This document shows, piece by piece, positions 55,713-63,827 of a stretch of 64,000 nucleotides of DNA (positions are counted from its first letter, which is position 1; the number at the start of each line of letters is the position of its first letter). The stretch lies in NCBI GenBank assembly GCA_021405315.1, contig QWIH01000012.1, positions 1 through 64,000 on the forward strand, written 5' to 3'. The position numbers and the translations under genes were made by a program. The notes under the pieces were generated by a model, which had not been told where the DNA came from, ran no database searches, and worked only from the letters and a program-made list of their open reading frames with translations. Source of the DNA: Leptolyngbya sp. PLA1. Lineage in GTDB: Bacteria > Planctomycetota > Phycisphaerae > Phycisphaerales > UBA1924.

Positions 55713-56924
55713 ATGCCCAACACACATCCCCCGTCCGCAAAGACCGTAGTCGCTCCCCCCGCGAGGCTCGCCCTTGCCGACGGCACCGTCTTCACAGGCT
55801 CCGCCTTCGGCGCCACCGGCAGGGGCATCGTCTCCGTCGCTGAGGTCGTCTTCACCACCGCCATGTGCGGTTACCAGGAAGCCCTCACCGACCCCTCCTA
55901 CACGGGCCAGATCCTCGTCCAGACGTTTCCCATGATCGGGAACTACGGCGTCAACAGCGACGACACGGAGTCCGCACGCGTTCAGGTCGCGGGCTTTGTC
56001 GTCCGCGAACTCGCCCGCCTGCACTCCAACTTCCGCGCCACAGGCTCCCTCTCAGACTACCTCTCCCGCCAGGGTGTCCTCGGCATCTCGGGCATCGACA
56101 CTCGAGCCCTCACCCGCATCCTCCGCACGGGCGGCGCCATGCCCGGCACGCTCACGGACCGCGCAGACCTTTCGGACGCGGACCTCGTCGCCCGCGCCAA
56201 GGCAGCCCCGAGCATGGCCGGCCAGAACCTCGTCCCCCGCGTCGGCTGCAACGCCGGGCATTCCTGGGACGAGACCCTCGGCGACTGGGCCCTCCTCAAC
56301 CAGCCCAAGCCCACGCGCACCTACCGCGTCCTCGCCCTGGACTGCGGCGCGAAGTCCAACATCCTCCGAAACCTCGCGCAGCGAGGGTGCGAGCTCGTCG
56401 TCATCCCGCACGACACCCCTGCTCACGAGATCCTCCGCCGTTTCAAGGCGGGTGAAGCCGACGGCCTGTTCATCTCCAACGGTCCCGGCGACCCGGCCGC
56501 CGTCGACGCCACCATCGCCACGCTACGCACCATCCTGAATCAGCCAGAGGCCGAAACCATCCCGACCTTCGGCATCTGCCTCGGGCACCAGCTCCTGGCC
56601 CTGGCCCTGGGGGCGAAGACATACAAGCTCAAGTTCGGCCACCGAGGCGCCAACCAGCCCATCCTCAACACCGAGTCAGGCCGCGTCGAGATCACCAGCC
56701 AGAACCACGGCTTTGCCGTCGAGGCTGAGTCGCTCCGGGCAGTGGGGGGTGTCCCCACCCACACCCACCTGAACGACGGCACGCTGGCCGGCTTCCGCCA
56801 CGCGACCAAGCCCGTTTTCAGCGTGCAGTACCACCCCGAGGCCTCCCCCGGCCCGCACGACGCCTCCTACCTCTTTGACCAGTTCGTTGAGGCGATGGCA
56901 CAGCGCCCGTCGTCCCGACGCTGA
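55713..56924 (+). CDS. carA: carbamoyl-phosphate synthase small subunit
   Basis: The glutaminase subunit feeding ammonia to CarB for arginine and pyrimidine synthesis. The 403-residue protein has the N-terminal CarA domain (LADGTVFTGSAFGA; GYQEALTDPSYTGQILVQTF) and a class I glutamine amidotransferase. Nucleophile Cys289 is in FGICLGHQLL, and His374-Glu376 in QYHPEA; the conserved GLFISNGPGDP and SQNHGFAVE are present. The ATG at 55713 follows TACACT (55698-55703) with 9 nt between and no ribosome site. carB is not adjacent. It diverges from priA. Confidence 0.97.
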   Translation: MPNTHPPSAKTVVAPPARLALADGTVFTGSAFGATGRGIVSVAEVVFTTAMCGYQEALTDPSYTGQILVQTFPMIGNYGVNSDDTESARVQVAGFVVRELARLHSNFRATGSLSDYLSRQGVLGISGIDTRALTRILRTGGAMPGTLTDRADLSDADLVARAKAAPSMAGQNLVPRVGCNAGHSWDETLGDWALLNQPKPTRTYRVLALDCGAKSNILRNLAQRGCELVVIPHDTPAHEILRRFKAGEADGLFISNGPGDPAAVDATIATLRTILNQPEAETIPTFGICLGHQLLALALGAKTYKLKFGHRGANQPILNTESGRVEITSQNHGFAVEAESLRAVGGVPTHTHLNDGTLAGFRHATKPVFSVQYHPEASPGPHDASYLFDQFVEAMAQRPSSRR

Positions 56925-57023
56925 CCTTGGCCCGTTCAGGCACCCCCTGCCCCGTTCATGGGGGACAGCTTGTTGATTGGCCCCGCGCACCCGAATTCTG
57001 ACCGCACGCGCACGCAGATTCAC

Positions 57024-57051
57024 TTGCGGCGGGCCAAGCTTTCGTTAGACT
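57024..57051 (+). promoter_or_regulatory. promoter of secreted module protein 2
   Basis: TTGCGG (57024-57029), 16 nt, TAGACT (57046-57051). Hexamers and spacing are identical to those before the 23841 gene. Transcription would start near 57058, about 300 nt before the ATG. Confidence 0.55.
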
Positions 57052-57321
57052 CAGTTTCGAGTCGTGCGAAGGGGTTTCGATCAGGGGTATTGGCCCCCGC
57101 GGTTCTCGCGGCGGCTGCAACGGAGTGTCCCGTTCGGAGTGTCCGGTTCGTCCGGGTTCCGCTCGAAGAGGCTCGCCAAAGGCCGGAGCCGCACTCGGAC
57201 AACGTTTCGTGATCGAGTCAGGGGTTCTCGCACAACAGAGTGACCGCAATCCCTCGGGCGCGTGGCCCTTGGGCTGATCGCTCACGTTCGAGGATCGTCG
57301 TGTCCGCGCTTTGGGCCTTTT

Positions 57322-57350
57322 TTCGGCCCGCAACTCTCGAGAGGAGTTTT
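57322..57350 (+). promoter_or_regulatory. shared leader element with SD palindrome (copy A)
   Basis: TTCGGCCCGCAA followed by the palindrome CTCTCGAGAG (57334-57343), whose right half merges with the ribosome site GAGGAG (57341-57346). The same order occurs before the 59628 gene. The palindrome could pair with, or be bound at, the ribosome site. Confidence 0.5.
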
Positions 57351-57354
57351 CGTC

Positions 57355-59289
57355 ATGAAGAAGACGCTGATGTTCGCGCTGCTCGCCGGCCTCGCGGCTC
57401 CCGCGATGGCCCAGTCCGACCTTGACGTCGGGCCCGCCATCGATGCGCGGAGCAACCCGAATCTTTCCATCAACTGGACCCGGCCCGTCGGCTACGACAG
57501 CCGCGTCCCGGGCAACTACCCCATCTACGACATCGGCATCCCAGTCACCGGCGTCGCGGCCACCGGCGGCTTCGCCGGCCCCGGCGGCCCCGGCGGCGCC
57601 CAGGCCATCGCCGATGACATGATCATCGTCAACAACGCCAACGAAGACCTCACCATCAACGCCATCAAGTTCGGCATCTGGTCCAGCGCCGACCCGCTCG
57701 CCGGAAATCCCACGATCTACATGAAGCTCGAGTTCTTCCCCACCCACACCCAGACCGCCGCCGGCACCAACCCCGGCTCCGGCACGCCCATCACCAGCAT
57801 TGTCAACCTCGGCACCGGCTGGAACACCGGCAGCAACTCCGGCCAGTTCTTCCCCGTCTTCATCGGCCTTGACGTCGGCGAGCAGGTCACCCTGCCCTAC
57901 CTCGGCTCCACCTCTCCCAACACCTGGAGCGTGGTGATGTCCCTGTGGGCCGACGCCGCTGGCACGGTTCCCCTCTGCTACTTCGCTCCGTTCAGCCGCG
58001 CCAACTACACCTGCATCCCAGTCGGTAACTCCGATGAGTTCCGCTGGTTCGCGAATCCGCAGTCCGGCGGCGCCTGCCCCTATTTCCCGGGTGCGCAGCG
58101 CACCGGCACCACCGCGGGCCGCCGCGGCGCGTTCATGGCCTTCCAGGCCACTCGTGACGCCGTGCCCCCGCCTGTGAACACCACCCTCGGTTCCCTCGCC
58201 GACAACACCCCCTACCAGGTCAACGGCACGCTCCCCGGCAGCGGCGGCACCCACGTCATCACCTTCACCCTCCCCAACGGCGCCATGGACACCGACTGGC
58301 GCTACCTCGACATCGACACCGAGGGCTCCTCCGCCAACGTGAACATCGGCCTCTTCAACGCCGACACCTGCGCCCTCATCTGGCAGGACACCAGCTCCGG
58401 CTCGGGCAACAACGCCCAGCTCTCCGCCGGCATGGGCCGCCGCGCCGCCGTCCTCGACGGCGTGCAGTACGACGGTCGTGTCTACTCCGGTGGCCCCGGC
58501 CTCCCCGCTGGTAACTACGTGCTGATTGTCGCCCCCGAAGGCGCGCTCCACGCCACGCCCTGCCTCACTTCCTGCGTGCCCGCCGCCGGCGGCAACTTCA
58601 CCGTCAACATCCGCACCAACGCCGCCGTTGACGGCCTCGGCAACACCATCGAGCCCTCCGTCGAGCCCGCGCTCCGCGAGCCCGACTTCGGCACTCTGGT
58701 CAACCCCGGCGTGCCGATCGGCAGCCGCGCCCAGGTGCCCTATGGCGTCGACTGGTACAAGTTCACCGTCTGCCGCAACACCGACGCCACCAACACCCTC
58801 CAGATCGACATGGACACCTCCGACGTCACGATCGGCCACTCCTGGCACCTCTTCGACTCCAACGGCAACCTCGTGACCTCCGCCATCGGCGGCGCCTCCG
58901 TGCCCCCGCCCGTCATCTTCAACGACACCAACCCCCTCGCCGCGGGAACCTACTACCTCGCACAGACCTGGTCCGGCGGCAACCAGTACTCCCCCGACCC
59001 CTCCAACAACGGTCGCTGGCACCTCCGCAACACCTCCGGCAACAACGGATTCCAGCAGGGCGGAACCATCATCCCCTCCTGGGCCGACTGCAACATCACG
59101 CCCCCGTGCGATCCCGACGTCAACCAGGACGGCAACGTCGACCAGGATGACGTCTCCTACCTCATCAACGTCGTTGGCGGCGGTGACAACCCCACCGGCA
59201 TCGACCCTGACTTCAACCAGGACGGCAACGTTGACCAGGATGACGTCGCGGCCCTCATCAACACCGTCGGCGGCGGCGGCTGCCCCTGA
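57355..59289 (+). CDS. secreted protein with PPC-like domains and C-terminal dockerin-like module (module protein 2)
   Basis: A 644-residue exported protein with signal peptide MKKTLMFALLAGLAAPAMA. Residues 22-310 are a unique, Gly/Pro-rich region (GGFAGPGGPGGAQAIADDMI). Two PPC-like sandwich repeats follow: YLDIDTEGSSANVNIGLFNA near 320 and WYKFTVCRNTDATNTLQIDM near 465. The last 60 residues (585-644) are two calcium loops, both DxNQDGNVDQDD, from Cys-Asp to Cys-Pro-stop. Architecture matches the neighbour at 59628 and the 23841 protein. GAGGAG precedes the ATG. The role is unknown; surface display or matrix binding is inference. Confidence 0.8.
   Translation: MKKTLMFALLAGLAAPAMAQSDLDVGPAIDARSNPNLSINWTRPVGYDSRVPGNYPIYDIGIPVTGVAATGGFAGPGGPGGAQAIADDMIIVNNANEDLTINAIKFGIWSSADPLAGNPTIYMKLEFFPTHTQTAAGTNPGSGTPITSIVNLGTGWNTGSNSGQFFPVFIGLDVGEQVTLPYLGSTSPNTWSVVMSLWADAAGTVPLCYFAPFSRANYTCIPVGNSDEFRWFANPQSGGACPYFPGAQRTGTTAGRRGAFMAFQATRDAVPPPVNTTLGSLADNTPYQVNGTLPGSGGTHVITFTLPNGAMDTDWRYLDIDTEGSSANVNIGLFNADTCALIWQDTSSGSGNNAQLSAGMGRRAAVLDGVQYDGRVYSGGPGLPAGNYVLIVAPEGALHATPCLTSCVPAAGGNFTVNIRTNAAVDGLGNTIEPSVEPALREPDFGTLVNPGVPIGSRAQVPYGVDWYKFTVCRNTDATNTLQIDMDTSDVTIGHSWHLFDSNGNLVTSAIGGASVPPPVIFNDTNPLAAGTYYLAQTWSGGNQYSPDPSNNGRWHLRNTSGNNGFQQGGTIIPSWADCNITPPCDPDVNQDGNVDQDDVSYLINVVGGGDNPTGIDPDFNQDGNVDQDDVAALINTVGGGGCP
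59107..59289 (+). repeat. 183 bp near-identical module-coding repeat (copy A)
   Basis: The DNA coding for the 60-residue module plus stop. It matches 61440-61622 at 177 of 183 positions by direct count; all six differences are synonymous third positions. The first 68 bases are identical. Confidence 0.9.
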
Positions 59290-59320
59290 GCCCCTCCCGA
59301 TGATCCGATAACCACTTCCG

Positions 59321-59352
59321 CGTGGGGCGGGCCACAGCCCGCCCCACGTTTT
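59321..59352 (+). terminator. Rho-independent terminator after module protein 2
   Basis: A perfect 12 bp stem CGTGGGGCGGGC/GCCCGCCCCACG with a 4 nt loop, then TTTT. It lies 32 bp after the stop. Confidence 0.9.
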
Positions 59353-59451
59353 CAAGCTCTGGGGTGTCGGCAGGCTTGGGAGAGCCGCCCACACAACTTC
59401 CGTACGGGACAGGGGAAACGATTTCCTCCGCTTCCCATGCGCGGAATCTGC

Positions 59452-59479
59452 TTGCAACCTGATAATTCACTGGTAGACT
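59452..59479 (+). promoter_or_regulatory. promoter of secreted module protein 3
   Basis: TTGCAA (59452-59457), 16 nt, TAGACT (59474-59479), in a locally AT-rich stretch. This is the third member of the TTGC-N16-TAGACT set. Confidence 0.6.
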
Positions 59480-59595
59480 GCAAAAACATTCGGGTTGCCG
59501 ACATTTGGCGTCGGCATGGTCCGATCTGTTCGTGGAGGAACGGGGGTCGTCCGTCTTGACGACCGCTGATGTACGTTCTGGTTCGGCGGCCGGTG

Positions 59596-59622
59596 TTCGG
59601 CCCGCACTCTCGAGAGGAGTTC
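59596..59622 (+). promoter_or_regulatory. shared leader element with SD palindrome (copy B)
   Basis: TTCGGCCCGCA then CTCTCGAGAG (59607-59616) and GAGGAG (59614-59619), as before the 57355 gene but with one A fewer. The ATG lies 8 nt after the ribosome site. Confidence 0.5.
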
Positions 59623-59627
59623 TAGAA

Positions 59628-61622
59628 ATGGCGAAGAAGTCTCTGATTCTGGCCGCACTTGCCGGCTCGGCCCTGCCCGCTCTGGCGCAGGTCACCCCCA
59701 TCACCGCCGATGAGCACATCGACGGCTTCCGTGTCGTGAACCAGGGCGGCGCCTACTCCAGCCGCGCCCCCCAGTTCGTCTACGACAACATGTCGAACAC
59801 CTTCACGGTGGGCCTCCTGAGCTCCCTCGCGGGCACGAACAGCCAGCACCACCTCTTCCACGTCAACTTCTGCCCCGGCCCCGCCTGCGGCCAGGCCCAG
59901 ATCGACATCGACCAGCTCACCTACGGCGTGCGCACCGGCGCCGGCCAGCTCTGGGACTTCGATTACGTCGTCCGCTTCTGGAACTCCGCCGACGTCACCC
60001 GCACCAACACCACGACCATGATCGCCTCCGGCGCGACCCCCATCGCCGAGCAGCGCTTTGTCAACACCCAGTTCGGCGACGCCTCCGGCGCGTTCATCTG
60101 GCAGGTCACCCCCGCCCTCACCGGCGCCATCTCCCTGCCCCCGGGCACCCAGGACGTCTGGGTGGAGTGCATGATCACCGCCCCCGGTGGCACGCTCCCC
60201 TGGGCCGATGACAACCTCCGCATCTGGATCGCCTCCAACAGCGGCGCGCAGGGCGCCACGGGCAACCCCGCCACCGCGGGCGCTCCCGAGATCCCCTACG
60301 GCCACGACTACAACCGCAACGGCATCTTCGTCGGCTCCGCTGCCCCGGCCAACGCCAACCCCAGCGAGCACCGCGCCTACGCCTTCGCGACGACTCCCGC
60401 GACGACCAACGCCTCCACGGCGTTCCGTCTCCGCGCCGACGTCTCCGCGCCCCCGCCCCCCGCGACCGACCTCGGGTGCATCGCTGACAGCGGCCTGACC
60501 ACCTCCGGCAACGTCGGCGCCGGCGCCGTCAACTGGTACAAGGTCTGCCTCAACGGCGACGCCTTCGACTTCGTCAACCAGTTCTTCAACGCCGACACCG
60601 AGGGTTCCACCGGCGATGTCTCCATCGCCCTCTACGACAACAGCGGCGCCCTCCTCGCCAGCAACAACGACGCCGGCGTGGGCACCAACGACAAGCTCAC
60701 CTTCGGCGTCCGCTCGCTCCCGAACCCCGGTTCGGATGCGCAGGACTACGACGGCCGCGACGGCGAGCTCGTCGCCGGCGAGTACTACGTCGCCGTCGCT
60801 CCCCAGGGCTCCACCTTCGCCGGTGCGTACACCGTCACCGCCTCCGCCAACCCCGGCGGCGCCTTCAGCCTGAACTTCTCCACCAACACCAACGGCGGGC
60901 CCCTGCCCACCACCACGCCCCCCGTCATCAACGGCGTGGACTACGACACCCTCGGCGGCCCCATCGATCCCAACATCAACGGCGATTCCCGTCCCGGCAC
61001 CGGTGCGGCCATCGCCGTCCGCGGCGTGACCTGGCACAAGTTCACCCTGGCCAACCCCACCGACGCCACCCACTTCCTCGACATCGACTTCTTCGGCCTC
61101 TCCGGCCCCAACACCGACGGCATGGCCTTCCTCTTCGACTCCAACGGCGACCTCGTCGCCTTCGCCGATGACGAGGGCGAGGGCCTCCATCCCCAGTTCT
61201 CCAGCGGCATGCCCGGCGCCCGCACCTACGGCGGCAACACCATCGCCTTCGATGGCAACACCCCCGTCGGTATGCCCGCCCTCCCCGCCGGCACCTACTA
61301 CCTCGGCACCGGCCTCTGGCCGCTCGACTACCTCGACACCCTCACCGTCCCCAACCGTTGGCACCTGCGTGGCACCTCCGGCTCCAGCCTCCAGCTCGGC
61401 GCCGACCTCTACGCCGGCAACGACGGTGGCGGGCCCACCTGCGATCCCGACGTCAACCAGGACGGCAACGTCGACCAGGATGACGTCTCCTACCTCATCA
61501 ACGTCGTCGGCGGTGGCGACAACCCCACCGGCATCGACCCTGACTTCAACCAGGACGGCAACGTCGACCAGGACGACGTCGCTGCCCTCATCAACACCGT
61601 CGGCGGCGGCGGCTGCCCCTGA
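59628..61622 (+). CDS. secreted protein with PPC-like domains and C-terminal dockerin-like module (module protein 3)
   Basis: A 664-residue exported protein with signal peptide MAKKSLILAALAGSALPALA. Residues 22-300 form a unique region with a conserved-looking LFHVNFCPGPACGQAQIDID segment. Two PPC-like repeats: FFNADTEGSTGDVSIALYDN near 320 and WHKFTLANPTDATHFLDIDF near 467. The last 60 residues (605-664) are identical in amino acids to the module of the preceding gene. It is a tandem paralogue with the same promoter type and leader box. Function is unknown. Slightly lower similarity in the N-terminal regions suggests that binding targets have diverged. Confidence 0.8.
   Translation: MAKKSLILAALAGSALPALAQVTPITADEHIDGFRVVNQGGAYSSRAPQFVYDNMSNTFTVGLLSSLAGTNSQHHLFHVNFCPGPACGQAQIDIDQLTYGVRTGAGQLWDFDYVVRFWNSADVTRTNTTTMIASGATPIAEQRFVNTQFGDASGAFIWQVTPALTGAISLPPGTQDVWVECMITAPGGTLPWADDNLRIWIASNSGAQGATGNPATAGAPEIPYGHDYNRNGIFVGSAAPANANPSEHRAYAFATTPATTNASTAFRLRADVSAPPPPATDLGCIADSGLTTSGNVGAGAVNWYKVCLNGDAFDFVNQFFNADTEGSTGDVSIALYDNSGALLASNNDAGVGTNDKLTFGVRSLPNPGSDAQDYDGRDGELVAGEYYVAVAPQGSTFAGAYTVTASANPGGAFSLNFSTNTNGGPLPTTTPPVINGVDYDTLGGPIDPNINGDSRPGTGAAIAVRGVTWHKFTLANPTDATHFLDIDFFGLSGPNTDGMAFLFDSNGDLVAFADDEGEGLHPQFSSGMPGARTYGGNTIAFDGNTPVGMPALPAGTYYLGTGLWPLDYLDTLTVPNRWHLRGTSGSSLQLGADLYAGNDGGGPTCDPDVNQDGNVDQDDVSYLINVVGGGDNPTGIDPDFNQDGNVDQDDVAALINTVGGGGCP
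61440..61622 (+). repeat. 183 bp near-identical module-coding repeat (copy B)
   Basis: Partner of 59107-59289. It has the same length and encodes identical residues, with six synonymous differences. A recent duplication or gene conversion is the simplest explanation. Confidence 0.9.
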
Positions 61623-61649
61623 TAGCCGTTCCTGAACGTGCTTCCTCGG

Positions 61650-61683
61650 AAGGGCGGGCCCGCTGGGCTCGCCCTTCTTTTTT
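61650..61683 (+). terminator. Rho-independent terminator after module protein 3
   Basis: The stem GAAGGGCGGGCCC/GGGCTCGCCCTTC (one G-T pair, 3 nt loop) leads directly into a T run, 28 bp after the stop. ctaB starts 17 bp beyond. Confidence 0.85.
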
Positions 61684-61699
61684 CCGCGTACCATCGCCC

Positions 61700-62659
61700 G
61701 TGAACGCCCAGGCACTCCCTCACGACGAACCCAGACCCCTCCGCGTCCAACATGGCGACTGGGCCTCACTCGTCGAAACAACCAAGCCCGGCATCACCCG
61801 CCTCGTCACCATCACGTCCATGGTCGGGTTCGCCATGGCCGCACTCCAGCGCTCCTGGGACCCCGCCCACCTCTACCTCCAGGCCGTCATCTGCCTCGTG
61901 GGCACCGCGCTCTCCGCGGCCGGCGCCAACTCGATCAACCAGTGGATCGAGCGTGACCGCGACGCCCGCATGGACCGTACCTCGAAGCGGCCCCTTCCCT
62001 CGGGCCGACTCACGCCACGCGTTGTGCTCATCGCCGGCATTACCCTCTCCCTCCTGGGCGTCAGCGTGCTCTCCATGGTCGGGCTCATGCCCGCGATGGT
62101 TTCGCTCGCCTGCGTTGTGTCCTACGTCTTCCTCTACACACCCATGAAGCCCTTCAGCACACTCTCGACGTTCGTCGGCGCGATTCCCGGCGGGTTGCCC
62201 CCGCTCATCGGCTGGACCGCCGCCACACGCACCGAGGGCCTCGCCTCTCTGACCGAGCCGCTGGGCCTCTCGCTGGTGGGCCTGATGCTCATCTGGCAGA
62301 TCCCGCATTTCCTGGCGATCGCGTGGATGTACCGGGACGACTACGAGCGCGGGGGCTACGCCGTGCTCCCCGTCATCGACCGCGCCGGCACCTGGACCGC
62401 AGCGACGATGGCCCTGTGGGCGTTCGCGCTCATCCCGGCCACGCTGCTCCCGGCGTTCCTCGCGCCGGACCTGCTCGGTCTGCCCTACGTCATCCTCGCG
62501 GGGCTCACGGGTGTCGCCTACGCCCTCCTCGCCCTCCGCCTGCTCGCGAAGCGAGATCGGGCCCGTGCCCGGGCGGTGTTCTTCGCCTCCATCGCACACC
62601 TCCCCCTGATCCTGCTCGCCATGGTCGCGGAGGGCTTTGTCCGCCGCGTCATGCTCTGA
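61700..62659 (+). CDS. ctaB: protoheme IX farnesyltransferase
   Basis: A UbiA-type membrane prenyltransferase that makes heme O for heme-copper oxidases. The 319-residue protein has about nine spans. The first Asp-rich loop is NSINQWIERDRDARMDRTSK then RPLPSGRL; the second is YRDDYERGGYAVLPVIDRAG. IPGGLPPLIGWTAATR is a further family motif. It starts at a GTG (61700), 5 nt after TACCAT (61689-61694), just after the terminator of the preceding gene. Cytochrome oxidase genes themselves are not in the window. Confidence 0.93.
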   Translation: MNAQALPHDEPRPLRVQHGDWASLVETTKPGITRLVTITSMVGFAMAALQRSWDPAHLYLQAVICLVGTALSAAGANSINQWIERDRDARMDRTSKRPLPSGRLTPRVVLIAGITLSLLGVSVLSMVGLMPAMVSLACVVSYVFLYTPMKPFSTLSTFVGAIPGGLPPLIGWTAATRTEGLASLTEPLGLSLVGLMLIWQIPHFLAIAWMYRDDYERGGYAVLPVIDRAGTWTAATMALWAFALIPATLLPAFLAPDLLGLPYVILAGLTGVAYALLALRLLAKRDRARARAVFFASIAHLPLILLAMVAEGFVRRVML

Positions 62660-62682
62660 CCGGCCCGGGCTACGCTTGGCCC

Positions 62683-63807
62683 ATGACCTCCGAGGCGGGG
62701 ACGCAACTCAGGCACGTCTGCGAGGGCACGCCGCCGCGGGTGATGGCCAAGCTCGCCTCCCTCGCCCAGGAGCACGCGGAACTCGGCGCCCGGCTCGAAG
62801 ATCCGGACGTCCTCTCCGACCACAAGAAGGTCCGCGAGTTGTCGCTCAAGCGAGCCGCCCTCGCGCCCGGCGCGGACGCCTGGAACACGCTCGTGAGGCT
62901 CGATGCCGAGGCCGGCGATCTCCGCGCCATCCTCGACGCGAACGAGGACCGGGAGCTGGTCGCCCTGGCCCGCGAAGAACTCCCCCGGATCACGTCCGCG
63001 GCGAGCGCCACGCTCGATGAGGCCCTCGCGGCTCTGGTATCCGCCGATGACCGGCGCATCGCCAGCGTGATGCTCGAGGTCCGCGCCGGCACCGGAGGAG
63101 ACGAGGCCGGCCTCTGGGCCCGCGATCTGCTCGAAATGTATCTGAAGTACGCCTCCCGCAAGGGCTGGCAGACCGAAACGCTCGAGGCCACCGCTGATCC
63201 GTCCACGGGCGGGCTCCGCTCGGCGGTGGTGAACCTCCGAGGCCCGGGCGTCTGGAGCGAGATGCTCTTCGAGGCCGGGGTACACAGCGTCAAGCGCGTG
63301 CCCGCCACGGAAACCCAGGGCCGCATCCACACGAGCACGGCGAGTGTCGCGGTCTTGCCGGAGCCCGAGGAAGTCGAAGTGAAGATCGACTGGGCCAACG
63401 ACGTAGAGGAGCAGGCAACTCGCGCACAGGGCCCGGGCGGCCAGAACGTCAACAAGGTCGAGACCGCCTGGCAGATCCACCACAAGCCGACCGGCATCAT
63501 CATCAAGATGATGGAGGCCAAGAGCCAGCAGCAGAACCGCGACCGTGCCCGCCGCCTGCTCATGGCGCGGCTCTACGAGGCGGAACTGCACCGCAAGAAC
63601 GCGGAGCGTGCCGCCGCGCGGAACAGCCAGATCGGCTCCGGCGGGCGCAGCGAGAAGATCCGCACCTACCGCTACAAGGAGGGCATCGCCGCCGACGAGC
63701 GCCTCCCCGGCGAGTACCCGCTCCGCGATCTCATCGCCGGCGACATGTCCCGGCTCATGAAGGACCTCGTAGCCCAGGAGACCTCCCGCCGGCTGGCGGA
63801 TCTCTAA
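62683..63807 (+). CDS. prfA: peptide chain release factor 1
   Basis: Terminates translation at UAA and UAG. The 374-residue protein has the codon-recognition PxT motif as PAT in HSVKRVPATETQGRIHTSTA, which separates it from RF2 (SPF). The hydrolysis motif GGQ is at residues 252-254 (GPGGQNVNKVET). MLEVRAGTGGDEAGLWARDL and GSGGRSEKIRTYRYKEG match class I factors. The ATG at 62683 follows TACGCT (62671-62676) by 6 nt without a ribosome site. prmC, its usual modifying methyltransferase gene, is not adjacent. Confidence 0.95.
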   Translation: MTSEAGTQLRHVCEGTPPRVMAKLASLAQEHAELGARLEDPDVLSDHKKVRELSLKRAALAPGADAWNTLVRLDAEAGDLRAILDANEDRELVALAREELPRITSAASATLDEALAALVSADDRRIASVMLEVRAGTGGDEAGLWARDLLEMYLKYASRKGWQTETLEATADPSTGGLRSAVVNLRGPGVWSEMLFEAGVHSVKRVPATETQGRIHTSTASVAVLPEPEEVEVKIDWANDVEEQATRAQGPGGQNVNKVETAWQIHHKPTGIIIKMMEAKSQQQNRDRARRLLMARLYEAELHRKNAERAAARNSQIGSGGRSEKIRTYRYKEGIAADERLPGEYPLRDLIAGDMSRLMKDLVAQETSRRLADL

Positions 63808-63827
63808 CTCGTTCAAAGGGGGAACGT

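Larger units (their letters stand above)
56925..57354. other. long intergenic leader of the tandem secreted gene 2
   Basis: 430 bp without a supported gene. It contains the promoter TTGCGG-N16-TAGACT at 57024-57051, then about 300 nt of predicted transcribed leader. Near its end lies a GGGCC-TTTTTTC-GGCCC hairpin and the CTCTCGAGAG box. Stems elsewhere in the leader are possible, but no known riboswitch class was recognised by eye. Confidence 0.5.
59290..59627. other. spacer between the two tandem secreted genes
   Basis: 338 bp with no supported gene. It contains the terminator at 59321-59352, promoter TTGCAA-N16-TAGACT at 59452-59479, and the shared leader box at 59596-59622. The predicted leader of the second gene is about 140 nt. 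Confidence 0.6.

Noticed and set aside
56925..57354. Known riboswitch in the long leader
   Set aside because: No recognisable cobalamin, TPP, SAM, c-di-GMP or glycine aptamer core; only generic GC hairpins.
23841..61622. Cellulosome-like system based on dockerin domains
   Set aside because: No cohesin, scaffoldin or glycoside hydrolase is present. The loops are dockerin-like, but the fixed Cys-Pro end and protein types do not match.
56956..61781. Two long minus-strand frames opposite the tandem secreted genes, rich in Gly, Val and Asp
   Set aside because: They are shadows of the strongly biased codons of the plus-strand genes. The apparent repeats in them mirror the calcium-loop repeats.
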